Assembly: GCF_003315345.1 (NCBI RefSeq)
Contig: NZ_QNRO01000015.1
Location: 35,884-99,883, forward strand
DNA: 64,000 nucleotides
Origin: Marinobacter pelagius
Lineage (GTDB): Bacteria > Pseudomonadota > Gammaproteobacteria > Pseudomonadales > Oleiphilaceae
Direction: 5' to 3'
Below the pieces are notes generated by a model. That model was not told where the DNA came from. It saw only the letters and a list, made by a program, of their open reading frames with translations, and searched no databases. Positions within the stretch are counted from its first letter, which is position 1. Every line of letters begins with the position of its first letter. Position numbers and translations under genes: made by a program. This document shows positions 27,787 through 36,309 of this stretch, piece by piece.

Positions 27787-29055
27787 TCAAACCAGCCGTC
27801 TCCGGCCCTCGGTTCGACGCCGTGCCTGTTCTGAATTCACGTAAACCGATTCGGTGAAAGTCGCATTGGCGTGCCCGAGTTCCTCACTGATGTGGCGAAT
27901 ATCGCCACCTGCTTCAATCGCTTGGCTGGCACCGGTATGCCGAAGATAGTGGGTCTCGGATCGGATCGCCAGCATCTGTTTGGCTTCGTCGATGAAGCCT
28001 TCTCGTTCCATTCGGTCCGCAGTGGCAACCATGGCTTGCTCATAGATTCGCTGGACCTGTCTTTTACCGATCGCATCTCCCTTTTTGGAAGGAAGAATGG
28101 GTGTGGATTCGCCGGGAACGGGCAGGGGGGAGGTGAGCCCCAGGTGTAAACGCCATCGTTTTAGGTAACCAAGGTAGGCATCGGGAAGAGTGACCTGACG
28201 GGTCTTGTCGCCCTTGCCGAAAACGGAATAGATCCAGTAGGGTTCACCATCAACGATGGTGCGCCTGAAATCACCAAATGTTGGCGTTCTCAGCTGCCCC
28301 AGGTCCACCGGTCTCGGGGCCAATTCGCTGACTCGGAGAAACAGGCTTTTCATGGTTACGATGACGAAAAGATGGCGTTCGTACCTGGCATCGGCGCTGG
28401 CGAGCTCCGTGAGGGTTTCAAGCAGATACGACCACTGCCAGTCGGTCAGTCGCCGCACTTCTGCATCTTTGTCCTGATTTAGGCTGGGCTTGGCATTCCG
28501 GTCCCGTTTTCGGACATCAAGTAACGGGTTTCGTTGCAGGTAATCCTGCATCACCAGATATTTGAAGAAGGTCTGCAAGGCTGTCCGGCTGGCATTCAGG
28601 CTTGCCTGCGTTACGGAGTAGGGCGCGTTGAGGTCCTTGGACCGCAGGGCCATGGGGCGCCAATTCGGATTGAACTGCCGTTCGTCATTACTGCTGATAA
28701 AGGCGGGGTAGATCCCGCGGGACACCCACGGTGCCGGCGGCGTTTTCAGGAAGGTGAAATAACTGCTGACAAGGTCGGTATCTGCCTGTGAAAGACGCCG
28801 TTTTGCGATCAACCAGGTGTAATTCAGAAACCTCTGAATCTCGCTTCGAAACCGGCTGTAGGTGCCTGAAACATCGCTGTATTTTACTAGGAACTTGTGG
28901 GCGATGCTGAAATCTTTCAGGGCTGACCCGTGATCGATCGGGAGCGCAGCCAAAGCCGCCTGCAGGTCTGGATAGAGCTCGAGATCGGCCTGTTCGTGGA
29001 TAAGTTCGGCGGTATCGAACAAGGGAAAACCGGGAAATCTGGCTCTTGAGTTCAT
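27787..29055 (-). CDS. Tyrosine recombinase / integrase, intact
   Basis: About 422 residues. It has an N-terminal SAM-like core-binding domain (about 60-170) and a C-terminal catalytic domain. The visible catalytic residues are the first Arg in LFLRVSELAPRP, Lys in GKGDKTRQV, HYLRHTGAS (HxxR), ELGHANATF (His) and the Tyr nucleophile in TESVYVN. It would cut and rejoin DNA at an attachment site, which I could not identify. The ATG at 29055 is preferred over a TTG at 29127. Related to the broken copy at 22053 in the same orientation, 5.7 kb away. Confidence 0.88.
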   Translation of the reverse strand: MNSRARFPGFPLFDTAELIHEQADLELYPDLQAALAALPIDHGSALKDFSIAHKFLVKYSDVSGTYSRFRSEIQRFLNYTWLIAKRRLSQADTDLVSSYFTFLKTPPAPWVSRGIYPAFISSNDERQFNPNWRPMALRSKDLNAPYSVTQASLNASRTALQTFFKYLVMQDYLQRNPLLDVRKRDRNAKPSLNQDKDAEVRRLTDWQWSYLLETLTELASADARYERHLFVIVTMKSLFLRVSELAPRPVDLGQLRTPTFGDFRRTIVDGEPYWIYSVFGKGDKTRQVTLPDAYLGYLKRWRLHLGLTSPLPVPGESTPILPSKKGDAIGKRQVQRIYEQAMVATADRMEREGFIDEAKQMLAIRSETHYLRHTGASQAIEAGGDIRHISEELGHANATFTESVYVNSEQARRRTEGRRRLV

Positions 29056-29272
29056 GCGGGGCGTCTTTTGGGCGACTATAGAAAGTGCTAAATCGTCGGC
29101 ACCAGGAATCAATAGGTTAGCGAGCAATTTTCACGCAAAGTGCTAAACAAACTTGAAATGGAGTCTACCACAACTAGTCGATTCGAGGTTCCCAAAAAGT
29201 ATTAACCCCATCAATGCGACTGAAATTGTCCAAAACCAAGAAGTTGAAATGTCGATTCGATGCTCAGCCGAG

Positions 29273-29298
29273 CGCTTTTTTCGTATACAGAAAAAGCG
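29273..29298. promoter_or_regulatory. Inverted repeat upstream of mqo
   Basis: CGCTTTTT-N10-AAAAAGCG in the 309-bp leader between the recombinase and mqo. It could be a terminator for incoming transcription or an operator; nothing else is recognised in that gap. Confidence 0.35.
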
Positions 29299-29364
29299 TG
29301 CTACCGTCATCGAAGTAAACGTTGCCGAATAATTTCAGAATCTTGACTCTGACGGGAAGAACGA

Positions 29365-30834
29365 ATGAACGTAATTGTTATCGGCGCAGGAATAATGGGC
29401 ACTACTTTCGCCACACTGGCGAAGGAATTGGCACCGGAACTGGATATCACCATTCTGGAAAGACTGGACGGCCCTGGTTCCGGGAATTCCTGGGTGTTCA
29501 ACAACGCAGGTACCGGGCACGAGGCGAATTGTGAGCTCAACTACACCCCGGTGGACGAAGAGGTTATTTCAGTCGAAAAGGCTGTAAAGATTCACGCCCA
29601 GTTCAACGTCGCCAAGCAGTTCTGGGCCTATCTGATCCGGAAGGGAGCGATCAAGGATCCCAAATCGTTCATCAACCAGACCAAGCACTGCACCATCGTA
29701 TCCGAGCCGTCGATTCAGGAACTGCAACTCCGGTTCAACGAGATGTCCGCTCACCACTTCTTCGAACAGATGCGTTACTCGGAAGATTTCGACGAGATCA
29801 AGAGCTGGATCCCGTACACCATGGAGGAGCGGCCACGCCATGAGAAGATGGCGGCGACCGTTATCGAGACGGGTACAGACGTCAATTTTGGTGCGCTGAC
29901 AGAGCAAATGGCCAGGCACGCTGTTGAAGATCTTGGGGTAAAGATTGAATACAGCACCCACGTCAAGCGCGTGCATCGCAGCCCCTCGGGTAGCTGGCTT
30001 GTGGAGACCCGGAGCAGGGGGGTTGATCGCCAGTACAAGGCGGATGTCCTGTTTGTCGGTGCTGGCGGTGGCGCATTCCCGATTCTGAAAAAGAGCCATC
30101 TGCCATTCGCCCGTCGTTTTACCGGCTTTCCCGTTGGCGGGCGTTTCCTGCAAGCCGAGATTACCGAAGAGCAGGCCAAGCAATACCGGGCCAAGACCTA
30201 TGGGAAGGCAAAGGTGGGAGCACCGCCAATGTCTGTTCCTCATCTCGATCTGCGGGTATCGGATGGAAGGTATTACCTTCTGTTTGGCCCGTTTGCCTCG
30301 TTCAAACCGGTGCTGGAGAGAGGGCGGGGGTTCCTCGATTACCTTCGCTCAATGCGGATCCACGATATTCCGAGTCTGCTGAATGTCGCCCTTGAGCACT
30401 TCCCCCTGGTCAAATACCTGGTTTCAGAGACTTTCAAGGGCGAAAAGCGCATGTTCGAAGAACTGGACAGCTTCGCGCCGGGCATGAGCAAGAAGTTCAA
30501 CTGGAAGTCGGTCGAGGCTGGCCAGCGTGTGCAGATCATCCGGGATGGGGACCTGCAGATGGGCACCGAGATCCTGGTCTCCAGTGACAAGACCTACGGC
30601 ACATTGCTGGGCGCGTCTCCCGGTGCTTCGGTATCGCCGGAAGTCATGTTGCGTTGCCTGGAACAGCTTCTGCCGTCTATTTTTACCAGTGAGGAAGCGG
30701 AGAAAAAGAAGAAGGAGATATTCCCCGAAGACAATCTGGATACCCTGGCGAAGAATCCCGAGCGTTATCGGGAGATCAGAGATAGCGTCAATGAGCGGTT
30801 GGGCATCAAGCCGTCGGCATCACAGCAGGACTGA
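29365..30834 (+). CDS. mqo: Malate:quinone oxidoreductase
   Basis: A 489-residue FAD enzyme that oxidises malate to oxaloacetate and passes electrons to quinone at the inner face of the membrane. The FAD motif is VIGAGIMGTTFATL. The family signature GNSWVFNNAGTGHEANCELNYTP and a C-terminal GASPGASVSPEVML stretch are both present. It is followed 29 bp later by the IDH-like gene, so the two TCA-type enzymes are probably cotranscribed. Confidence 0.93.
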   Translation: MNVIVIGAGIMGTTFATLAKELAPELDITILERLDGPGSGNSWVFNNAGTGHEANCELNYTPVDEEVISVEKAVKIHAQFNVAKQFWAYLIRKGAIKDPKSFINQTKHCTIVSEPSIQELQLRFNEMSAHHFFEQMRYSEDFDEIKSWIPYTMEERPRHEKMAATVIETGTDVNFGALTEQMARHAVEDLGVKIEYSTHVKRVHRSPSGSWLVETRSRGVDRQYKADVLFVGAGGGAFPILKKSHLPFARRFTGFPVGGRFLQAEITEEQAKQYRAKTYGKAKVGAPPMSVPHLDLRVSDGRYYLLFGPFASFKPVLERGRGFLDYLRSMRIHDIPSLLNVALEHFPLVKYLVSETFKGEKRMFEELDSFAPGMSKKFNWKSVEAGQRVQIIRDGDLQMGTEILVSSDKTYGTLLGASPGASVSPEVMLRCLEQLLPSIFTSEEAEKKKKEIFPEDNLDTLAKNPERYREIRDSVNERLGIKPSASQQD

Positions 30835-30863
30835 ACAGGCCAACAAATAACAGGGAGATTTCC

Positions 30864-32600
30864 ATGGATAGCAAAATCAGTGTGAGCTCGCCTCTCGTGA
30901 TCCTTCACGGCGACGAAATGGCTCAGGTCGCGTTTGAGCAAATTCTCAAGAAGTTTGTATGCTCACGGCTTGATATTCAGCTTGAGGAAATTGATCTGTC
31001 TGCGGAAAACCGCCTCCTGACGAATGGCCAGGTGGTCCTCGATGCCATTGATGCGCTTCAGCGCCATGGCGTGGGTGTGAAAAATGCCGGCATGACCGTA
31101 AATCGGAAGCAGCTCGAGGACTTGCTCCGGAAACATCCGGATTTGGACGGCAACAACCTGCATCCGCTGGCGACCAAGTCTCCGAACGGCGCTATCCGGA
31201 AGGGTATCAGCGGCAATATTACCCGGGAAGACATCCAGTTTCGCAACCTCAATATTCGCCGGCCGGAGTGGGTGGGGCGCGATATTGAAGTGGATACCAT
31301 GGAATTCGGTGGCATCAAGGACAGCTTTAACCAGCTGTCGCTGGCGACCGGTGTGGTCAAACTGATGTTCGTGGGAAGCAGTGGGGACCCTGTGGAGCTG
31401 CATCGGCGTGAGATCCGGAAGGGCGATCCGTGGTTGTTGGCAACGAACGACATCGAAGACGTTAAAGGCTGGGCGCACCGCTTCTTCCAGCGCGCCATCG
31501 CAGAGAAACGGGACATCTACCTGGGGCTGAAAGATACGGTGATACCCGGCTACGACGGCGCCATGCGTTCGGTGATCGAAGATATCTACCACAGCGACTA
31601 TAAACAGCAGATCGAGGAACTGGGTCTTAATTACTACTATGAACTGATCGATGCCCAGGCGGCGCGAATCGTTTCCAACCCGCCGGAGCGCGCGCTCTGG
31701 GGTGTGCCGGATAACACCACCGGACGCAAACTGCTCAAGCTGGTGAATCAACTCAAGGAATTTGGCATTCCGGGCCGGGGTGCACATGTGTCCATCTCTC
31801 GGATGAGTGCCGGCGGTGGTGACCAGTACGGCAGCTTCAACATGGCCGCCAAGGAAGACGGCATTCTCAAGGTGATCGTCGACGGTGATGAGAAGCATGC
31901 CCGCCGGGTCAGAAAGGGCGACCCCATGCTGCTCATGTCCAATGACCGGGAAGCCATCAAGGACTGGGTTCTTCAAGTGTTCCGCGACGCCTCGCGCAAG
32001 GAAAAAGAGGTGTATTTCGGCCTCAAACGCGAGTACATGGAGTACGACGAAGTCTACAGCGACGTGATAACCGAGGTGCGCCGCGAGTTGGCTGGTGAGG
32101 ACACGCCACCACCATCGTTCATGATTATGCGGCCTTCGAGCCAACTCAAGAAGATGATCACCGATCCTCCCCGTAACGCGCTTTATCCCTCCCAGAACCT
32201 GGATGGGGACATCTTCTCAGACATCTCAGCTGCGCTAGGTGGAAGCCTGGCCACGGCTAGTTCGATCATCGAGAGCAAAGACGGCACCATGTTGTTCGAG
32301 GCGCCTCATGGCACGGCCCATGATCTTTACCTGAAGTATCTGGAGAGCGACGGCAAGATAGCCCATTTCAACCCCTCAGCATTGATTTTTGCGCTGGCCA
32401 ACGCCCTGGAAACTCTCGGTGAGAGAGAGGGTAACGAGCCCCTGAGTCACTACGCAGTTCAATTGAAGGCCGCATTAACCGATACGGTCGACCGAGGTGT
32501 CGTTACGGCCGATCTGAAAGGGAAAACCGTGGATCCGGCGTCCGAACAGGTAGTGGATATGGTGGGCTTTCTCGAAGCTGTAGAAAAAGCGCTTCCGTGA
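30864..32600 (+). CDS. Isocitrate/isopropylmalate dehydrogenase family protein with an internal duplication
   Basis: 578 residues, against about 410 for the NADP-IDH family it resembles. The N-terminus has LVILHGDEMAQV and the substrate-loop SPNGAIRKGISGNITRE. RKGDP occurs at 185-189 and again at 350-354, with similar sequence around each (roughly 165-285 and 330-450). This fits an internal repeat of about 165 residues that accounts for the excess length. The first copy keeps YYYELIDAQ, an IDH metal/tyrosine region. The second leads into LDGDIFSD and FEAPHGTAHD. Predicted role: oxidation of isocitrate or a related 2-hydroxyacid. RBS GGGAG precedes the ATG. Confidence 0.8.
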   Translation: MDSKISVSSPLVILHGDEMAQVAFEQILKKFVCSRLDIQLEEIDLSAENRLLTNGQVVLDAIDALQRHGVGVKNAGMTVNRKQLEDLLRKHPDLDGNNLHPLATKSPNGAIRKGISGNITREDIQFRNLNIRRPEWVGRDIEVDTMEFGGIKDSFNQLSLATGVVKLMFVGSSGDPVELHRREIRKGDPWLLATNDIEDVKGWAHRFFQRAIAEKRDIYLGLKDTVIPGYDGAMRSVIEDIYHSDYKQQIEELGLNYYYELIDAQAARIVSNPPERALWGVPDNTTGRKLLKLVNQLKEFGIPGRGAHVSISRMSAGGGDQYGSFNMAAKEDGILKVIVDGDEKHARRVRKGDPMLLMSNDREAIKDWVLQVFRDASRKEKEVYFGLKREYMEYDEVYSDVITEVRRELAGEDTPPPSFMIMRPSSQLKKMITDPPRNALYPSQNLDGDIFSDISAALGGSLATASSIIESKDGTMLFEAPHGTAHDLYLKYLESDGKIAHFNPSALIFALANALETLGEREGNEPLSHYAVQLKAALTDTVDRGVVTADLKGKTVDPASEQVVDMVGFLEAVEKALP

Positions 32601-32664
32601 ACTGCTGAACACCGAAAGCGCCTGAGCGTGGAGTGGAGGTGAGTTCTGCGGAGAATATATTTAA

Positions 32665-32690
32665 TGTCCAATACTCCTAAATATTGGACA
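32665..32690. repeat. 26-bp inverted repeat TGTCCAATA-N8-TATTGGACA
   Basis: Perfect 9-bp arms, 64 bp past the IDH-like stop. No T-run follows, so it is not a typical terminator. Confidence 0.6.
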
Positions 32691-32839
32691 TGGTTTATAT
32701 CCTCTTTAAATCAGAATGTTACCTTAACATGCTTCGCGTGTAACTGTTTGATGATGTGGATTGTGTTTGGGTGGCGGAATGGCCTCTTTGCCGGAGCAAT
32801 GCGCGTCAGGTTCTCTAAGTTTTGCGGGGATTCTAAACA

Positions 32840-32869
32840 GGGGTCAGATGAAGGTGTTCATCAGACCGC
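32840..32869. repeat. GGGGTCAGATGAA palindromic repeat, copy 3 (3' arm worn)
   Basis: Full left arm; the right arm TTCATCAGACC is followed by GC instead of CC. Confidence 0.75.
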
Positions 32870-32956
32870 GGTGGGTTCGCAGGCTATGGTGGGTTCAGAC
32901 GGGCCTCGTTGTTTTTTTGGCTCAGGGTTGGTTCGTGGCTCTTGTTTCCAGGAAAA

Positions 32957-32986
32957 GGGGTCTGATGAAATTTTTCATCTGACCCC
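32957..32986. repeat. GGGGTCAGATGAA palindromic repeat, copy 4
   Basis: A 30-bp element with arms GGGGTCTGATGAA and TTCATCTGACCCC around a 4-base loop. Confidence 0.85.
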
Positions 32987-33105
32987 GGACTTACGTGAAC
33001 AGTGAAAGTAGATGGGCGCGGACGATGAAATGGGAGCTTTGGTACCAAGGTTCATCCGGGTTCGGAGTAGCACCAATAGTCGGAGTTAGCTGCCACGAAT
33101 AAGAA

Positions 33106-33146
33106 GGGGTCAGATGAAAGGTTTCATCAGACCCCAATCTGACCCC
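33106..33146. repeat. GGGGTCAGATGAA palindromic repeat, copy 5, with an extra TCTGACCCC tail
   Basis: A 30-bp element at 33106-33135, followed at once by a second right-arm end (TCTGACCCC), as if a partial tandem copy. Confidence 0.8.
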
Positions 33147-33522
33147 AGCGGTTGTTGTTTGGTCTGAAGAATCCGGCTTGGGCTATCGTTCTCTGTAGAT
33201 TTTTGGAAAGGTGTGTGGTGCCCTGATTTTCTGGCTACGCCCATCCATTACTGCGCATAATGTATATTATGTTAAATACGGTAAATAGCACAGAAACCAG
33301 AACTCGCGGATTTGAAGGTACTCTGCCAGCGCCAATCTCCTCTGATTATTCTCTCCCGCTATTAACCTCACCGGCATAGCACAATTGCTCCCGACGGCCC
33401 TGGTACTCGTGGAATCGCCCAGCTTCTTGGTTTAGCTTTATCTCTGAGGTGGCAGTATTGGTGAATACCATTGGCAGTAATCTCGGACGATTACATCAGG
33501 GATATAAAGAAAGGAAGCTGAT

Positions 33523-33873
33523 ATGAAACGGATTACCTTACCAATTACGCTAGCCGGCTGCTTTTGCCTTGGCTCAGTGGCCGCACTGGCCGATTCCCAC
33601 GGAAAAGGCACAATGAAACTGGCTGAAGAGAAACAATGCATGGCCTGCCATACCACCAGTGAGGAGGTTCCCCGTGCGCCCTCCTTCCAGAGCCTCGCCC
33701 AGAAATATACTAAAGACGATGCAGATCGACTCGTTCAGGTCGTTCTGACTGGCGGCGAGGATCACTGGGGCTCCGCAGAAATGCCTGAAATGGATGCCCG
33801 TGCAGACGTGAGTGAGAAAGAGGCCAGAAAACTGGTGAATTGGATTCTGGATATGCGCGCAGAAAAGATGTGA
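33523..33873 (+). CDS. Monohaem c-type cytochrome
   Basis: 116 residues. A signal peptide (ITLPITLAGCFCLGSVAALADS) is followed by one haem site, CMACH, and a distal Met candidate (SAEMPEM). This is a class I, cytochrome c-551/552-like electron carrier in the periplasm. Its position a short way from the sox operon suggests it could accept electrons from thiosulfate oxidation, but it could equally serve another oxidase. RBS GAAAGGAAG precedes the ATG. Confidence 0.85.
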   Translation: MKRITLPITLAGCFCLGSVAALADSHGKGTMKLAEEKQCMACHTTSEEVPRAPSFQSLAQKYTKDDADRLVQVVLTGGEDHWGSAEMPEMDARADVSEKEARKLVNWILDMRAEKM

Positions 33874-33900
33874 AAACCCGGGAATTAGCCAACTGAATCA

Positions 33901-33936
33901 GGCCGGTGTCAAATCAATTGCACCGGCCTTCTTTTC
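33901..33936 (+). terminator. Rho-independent terminator after the cytochrome c gene
   Basis: A perfect 8-bp stem GGCCGGTG/CACCGGCC around a 12-base loop, followed by TTCTTTTCTC; 27 bp past the stop. Confidence 0.8.
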
Positions 33937-33960
33937 TCGGCCCAGCAAAAAATGCGGTAA

Positions 33961-34113
33961 TCAGAACTTCCAGAAAGGCGTGCGAAGTCTTGCTTCGACA
34001 ACTTCCGGCGAAAAGCCCACATCGAGAAGCAGACGGGGTTCGGTGTTTTCTACGAGGCGTACAAAGTTGCGCTTCATACGCCAACCTTTAAACCAGGTAG
34101 CAGCTGTTTTCAT
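33961..34113 (-). CDS. DUF1127-like 50-residue protein
   Basis: Starts MKTAATWFKGWRMKRNFVRL and ends EARLRTPFWKF. The pattern of a basic amphipathic helix, then LLLDVGFSPEVVEARL, recalls DUF1127 small proteins (LDDIGL plus a Trp/Phe tail) that bind RNA or tune transporters. The Shine-Dalgarno is weak. Composition is consistent and the frame is clean; it is convergent with the cytochrome gene and shares its terminator region. Confidence 0.5.
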   Translation of the reverse strand: MKTAATWFKGWRMKRNFVRLVENTEPRLLLDVGFSPEVVEARLRTPFWKF

Positions 34114-34534
34114 GGTCTCTAATCATCCTGTTGGTGTTACGGCAAGCGAATCATGCCTTGGTAGTCATTAGGGACCTATTATACTGCTTACTGTCTACTA
34201 AACAGATGCTTAGAAACCACTACTTCTTGCGCTGAACGTCGGCGAAGTAGCGCCTTTTACGTATAAAACCGGGCCCTGCTACGGCACCGGATGAACAGCT
34301 TGTTCCTGCGGGCTACGTGATTCCGCCGGATGCTGCTGGGGTGAGTTGATGTTTGTGGAGCCGATGGTGTCTCTGGCCTACCTTGAATCACTTGCGGATT
34401 CGACCACACCGGTCAAAAAGCCGCAGAGATACAGCTATCCGGCCTGGTATCCCGCGGCCTACCGGATCGGATTTGATCCGGGGAAAGGCGAATACACCAT
34501 CGCACTCCTGGAGTTGCAGAGATATGACTGAGGA
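34114..34534. other. Intergenic region with two short degenerate-looking frames
   Basis: On the plus strand a frame ends in LVPAGYVIPPDAAGVS* near 34347. An overlapping frame (34349-34531, 60 residues) starts MFVEPMVSLAYLESL and ends GEYTIALLELQRYD. Both have amino-acid patterns of real protein ends, but neither has a recognisable family or a full start region. It may be the remnant of a broken gene; no homologue recognised. Confidence 0.3.
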
Positions 34535-35473
34535 TCAGAAGTACTCGAACTCGAGATCCTGGTAAACCCGTCCGGCATTTTTGCCGGCAAGTTCCTCGAA
34601 AGTTTCGAGGTAGGACCACTGGGACTGGTCGATGTTGTAGGCATCGTCCAGTCCACCGCCCTGCTCCAGAATCTCGGCCACGGCGTTACGCAGGAAGACG
34701 AGATAGCCCCGTGTTTCTTTGGTCACCACATCGATGGTGGTCGGCTCGCCATGCCCCGGAATGACGATTTCCGGGTCCAGTTGCTCGGTCATCTTGTCGA
34801 ATGATTCAATCCAGGCGCCGGTTTCGGTATTTTCAAACACAGCCAGCAGGCGCTGATGGAAGCCCAGGTCGCCGGTGATTACCAGCTTTTCCTCGGGTAT
34901 CCATAGCGCAATGTCTCCCGGAGCGTGGCCCGGGCCGAAATAATGCAGCTCGATGGTTACGTCCCCCATTTCCAGGTCGTAACGCTCATCAAACCCGATG
35001 TCAGGCACGGCAACGTAGGTTCCCTCAGCCTTATCCTTCATCCGGCGTTGCATGGAGGCCAGTTTCAGCTCCCCCTGATGCTCGAATTCGGCAATCGCTT
35101 CGTTCTGCGCAATGATCGGCACGCCCTGGTCTCGCCAGTAGCTGTTGCCCAGCATCGAATGACCCTGGGCGTTTTCATTCACCACGTATTTGACGTCTTT
35201 ATCGGTGATGCTGCGAATGGAGTTATGGAAGGATTTGGCCAGCAGATAGTTGTCACCACCGTTGAACACCACCACACCTTTTTCAGTAATGATAAAGCTG
35301 AGGTTGTTGTTGTGGCCGTGGTTTTCGTAGGTGCCCGGCGCGGTTGCACCGATGGCCGAGTAGACCCGGTCGGTAACCTTGGTGAGCTCCAGTTGCTCGG
35401 GAATGCCATTGCTTGCAGCAGCGACAAACCCGGGAATGATCAATAACGCCAGTAACAGTCCTCGAAAACCCAT
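34535..35473 (-). CDS. Metallo-beta-lactamase-fold protein with a degenerate metal site
   Basis: 312 residues with a signal peptide (LLLALLIIPGFVAAAS). The MBL fold is clear from GPGHAPGD, LVITGDLGF and VIPGHGEPT. The usual HxHxDH is replaced by ENAQGH, losing two His and the Asp. Its position as last gene of the sox operon recalls SoxH. Either the active site has been rebuilt or the protein is not an enzyme. The 42-bp gap to the upstream dsbG-like gene supports cotranscription. Confidence 0.8.
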   Translation of the reverse strand: MGFRGLLLALLIIPGFVAAASNGIPEQLELTKVTDRVYSAIGATAPGTYENHGHNNNLSFIITEKGVVVFNGGDNYLLAKSFHNSIRSITDKDVKYVVNENAQGHSMLGNSYWRDQGVPIIAQNEAIAEFEHQGELKLASMQRRMKDKAEGTYVAVPDIGFDERYDLEMGDVTIELHYFGPGHAPGDIALWIPEEKLVITGDLGFHQRLLAVFENTETGAWIESFDKMTEQLDPEIVIPGHGEPTTIDVVTKETRGYLVFLRNAVAEILEQGGGLDDAYNIDQSQWSYLETFEELAGKNAGRVYQDLEFEYF

Positions 35474-35515
35474 TGTTATTCTCCTTGTACTAACAATCCG
35501 GAGCGAATAGCCGCT

Positions 35516-36280
35516 CTATTCCGGATACCTGAAAACCGCTTCGGATAACGCCGAGTCGTCAGGCAGGCCGACGATCTTGCGTATTTCTCCGTCCGGATCT
35601 TTGTAGAAAACCGATGGAGTCGCTGCCACCGACAGGGTCTCCATCAATTGATTGTTGCTCTGAACCTTGTCCCTCAGGTCTTTCGGCACATTTTCATCTG
35701 ATTCCAGCCAGTCCCGGGGAAACTGGCTGTCATGGAATTCAAGCTTCTGCACCGGGTTCTCCGCCCCAAGTACGCTAGCTGCCTTGGCCAGGCTGGAAGG
35801 CTGGATGATGCCGACCATGATGTGGCGCAACTCGATACCGCGCTCAAGAAATGGCTGGGCTTTTTCACGGAACGCGACGCAATAACCGCAGTTGGGATCG
35901 GAAAAGACATAGACGATGCGCTGGGCATCACTGGGCCCCTCCGAAACCCAGGCGGCGTCCGCCAGGGTGTCCCAGGCTCCGGTCAGGTCCGGTTTCGGGA
36001 GCCAGTTCCTGAGATGGTTCGCACTCAGATCCTGGCCAAACCCGTCCACCATCTTGCCGATAACCACATGCTCGCCGTCTGGCATCAGGTATAGCGAAAC
36101 CGGATGTCCATTCCTCCGGCCGACAAAACCTTTAAGGCCACCCGGCGCTTCAAAGCTGGCCTCGACCTTCAGGCCCTCATCGATCAGGACCTGTACGGCA
36201 TCCGGGTAACTCGCGGATACCGCCATGGTGGGCAGCAGAAGCATTGGGGAAAGGACTTTCAGAACACTTCGTAGGATCAT
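35516..36280 (-). CDS. DsbG/DsbC-like periplasmic thiol:disulfide protein
   Basis: 254 residues. A signal peptide, an N-terminal dimerisation-like domain and a thioredoxin-fold domain are visible. The redox motif is CGYC (DPNCGYCVAF; DsbG usually CPYC). Within the sox operon it probably plays the SoxW-type role of keeping SoxY or other sulfur-carrying cysteines reduced; this is inferred from position. 29 bp from the preceding gene. Confidence 0.85.
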   Translation of the reverse strand: MILRSVLKVLSPMLLLPTMAVSASYPDAVQVLIDEGLKVEASFEAPGGLKGFVGRRNGHPVSLYLMPDGEHVVIGKMVDGFGQDLSANHLRNWLPKPDLTGAWDTLADAAWVSEGPSDAQRIVYVFSDPNCGYCVAFREKAQPFLERGIELRHIMVGIIQPSSLAKAASVLGAENPVQKLEFHDSQFPRDWLESDENVPKDLRDKVQSNNQLMETLSVAATPSVFYKDPDGEIRKIVGLPDDSALSEAVFRYPE

Positions 36281-36309
36281 GATTCCCCGCGAGTTTTAAA
36301 TAAAAACCA

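Larger units (their letters stand above)
32601..33522. other. Long intergenic region rich in palindromes, no gene supported
   Basis: 922 bp between the IDH-like gene and the cytochrome c gene. It holds a 26-bp inverted repeat at 32665, three 30-bp GGGGTCAGATGAA elements and an AT-rich CATAAT/ATTATG repeat at 33256. A 113-codon open frame at 32664-33005 runs through the repeats and has no coding character. Confidence 0.6.

Noticed and set aside
22053..29055. Integrative element with identifiable attachment sites
   Set aside because: The two recombinase copies are direct repeats, but no att core or tRNA target could be found by eye, so I do not call an integrated element with ends.
30963..32144. 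393-codon minus-strand open frame
   Set aside because: Antisense to the IDH-like gene, which has clear family motifs.
32664..33005. 113-codon open frame in the repeat-rich region
   Set aside because: Its later half is made of the palindromic repeats; no RBS and no family.
15734..33146. CRISPR array
   Set aside because: The 30-bp repeats are palindromic, few and irregularly spaced, without regular spacers or cas genes.
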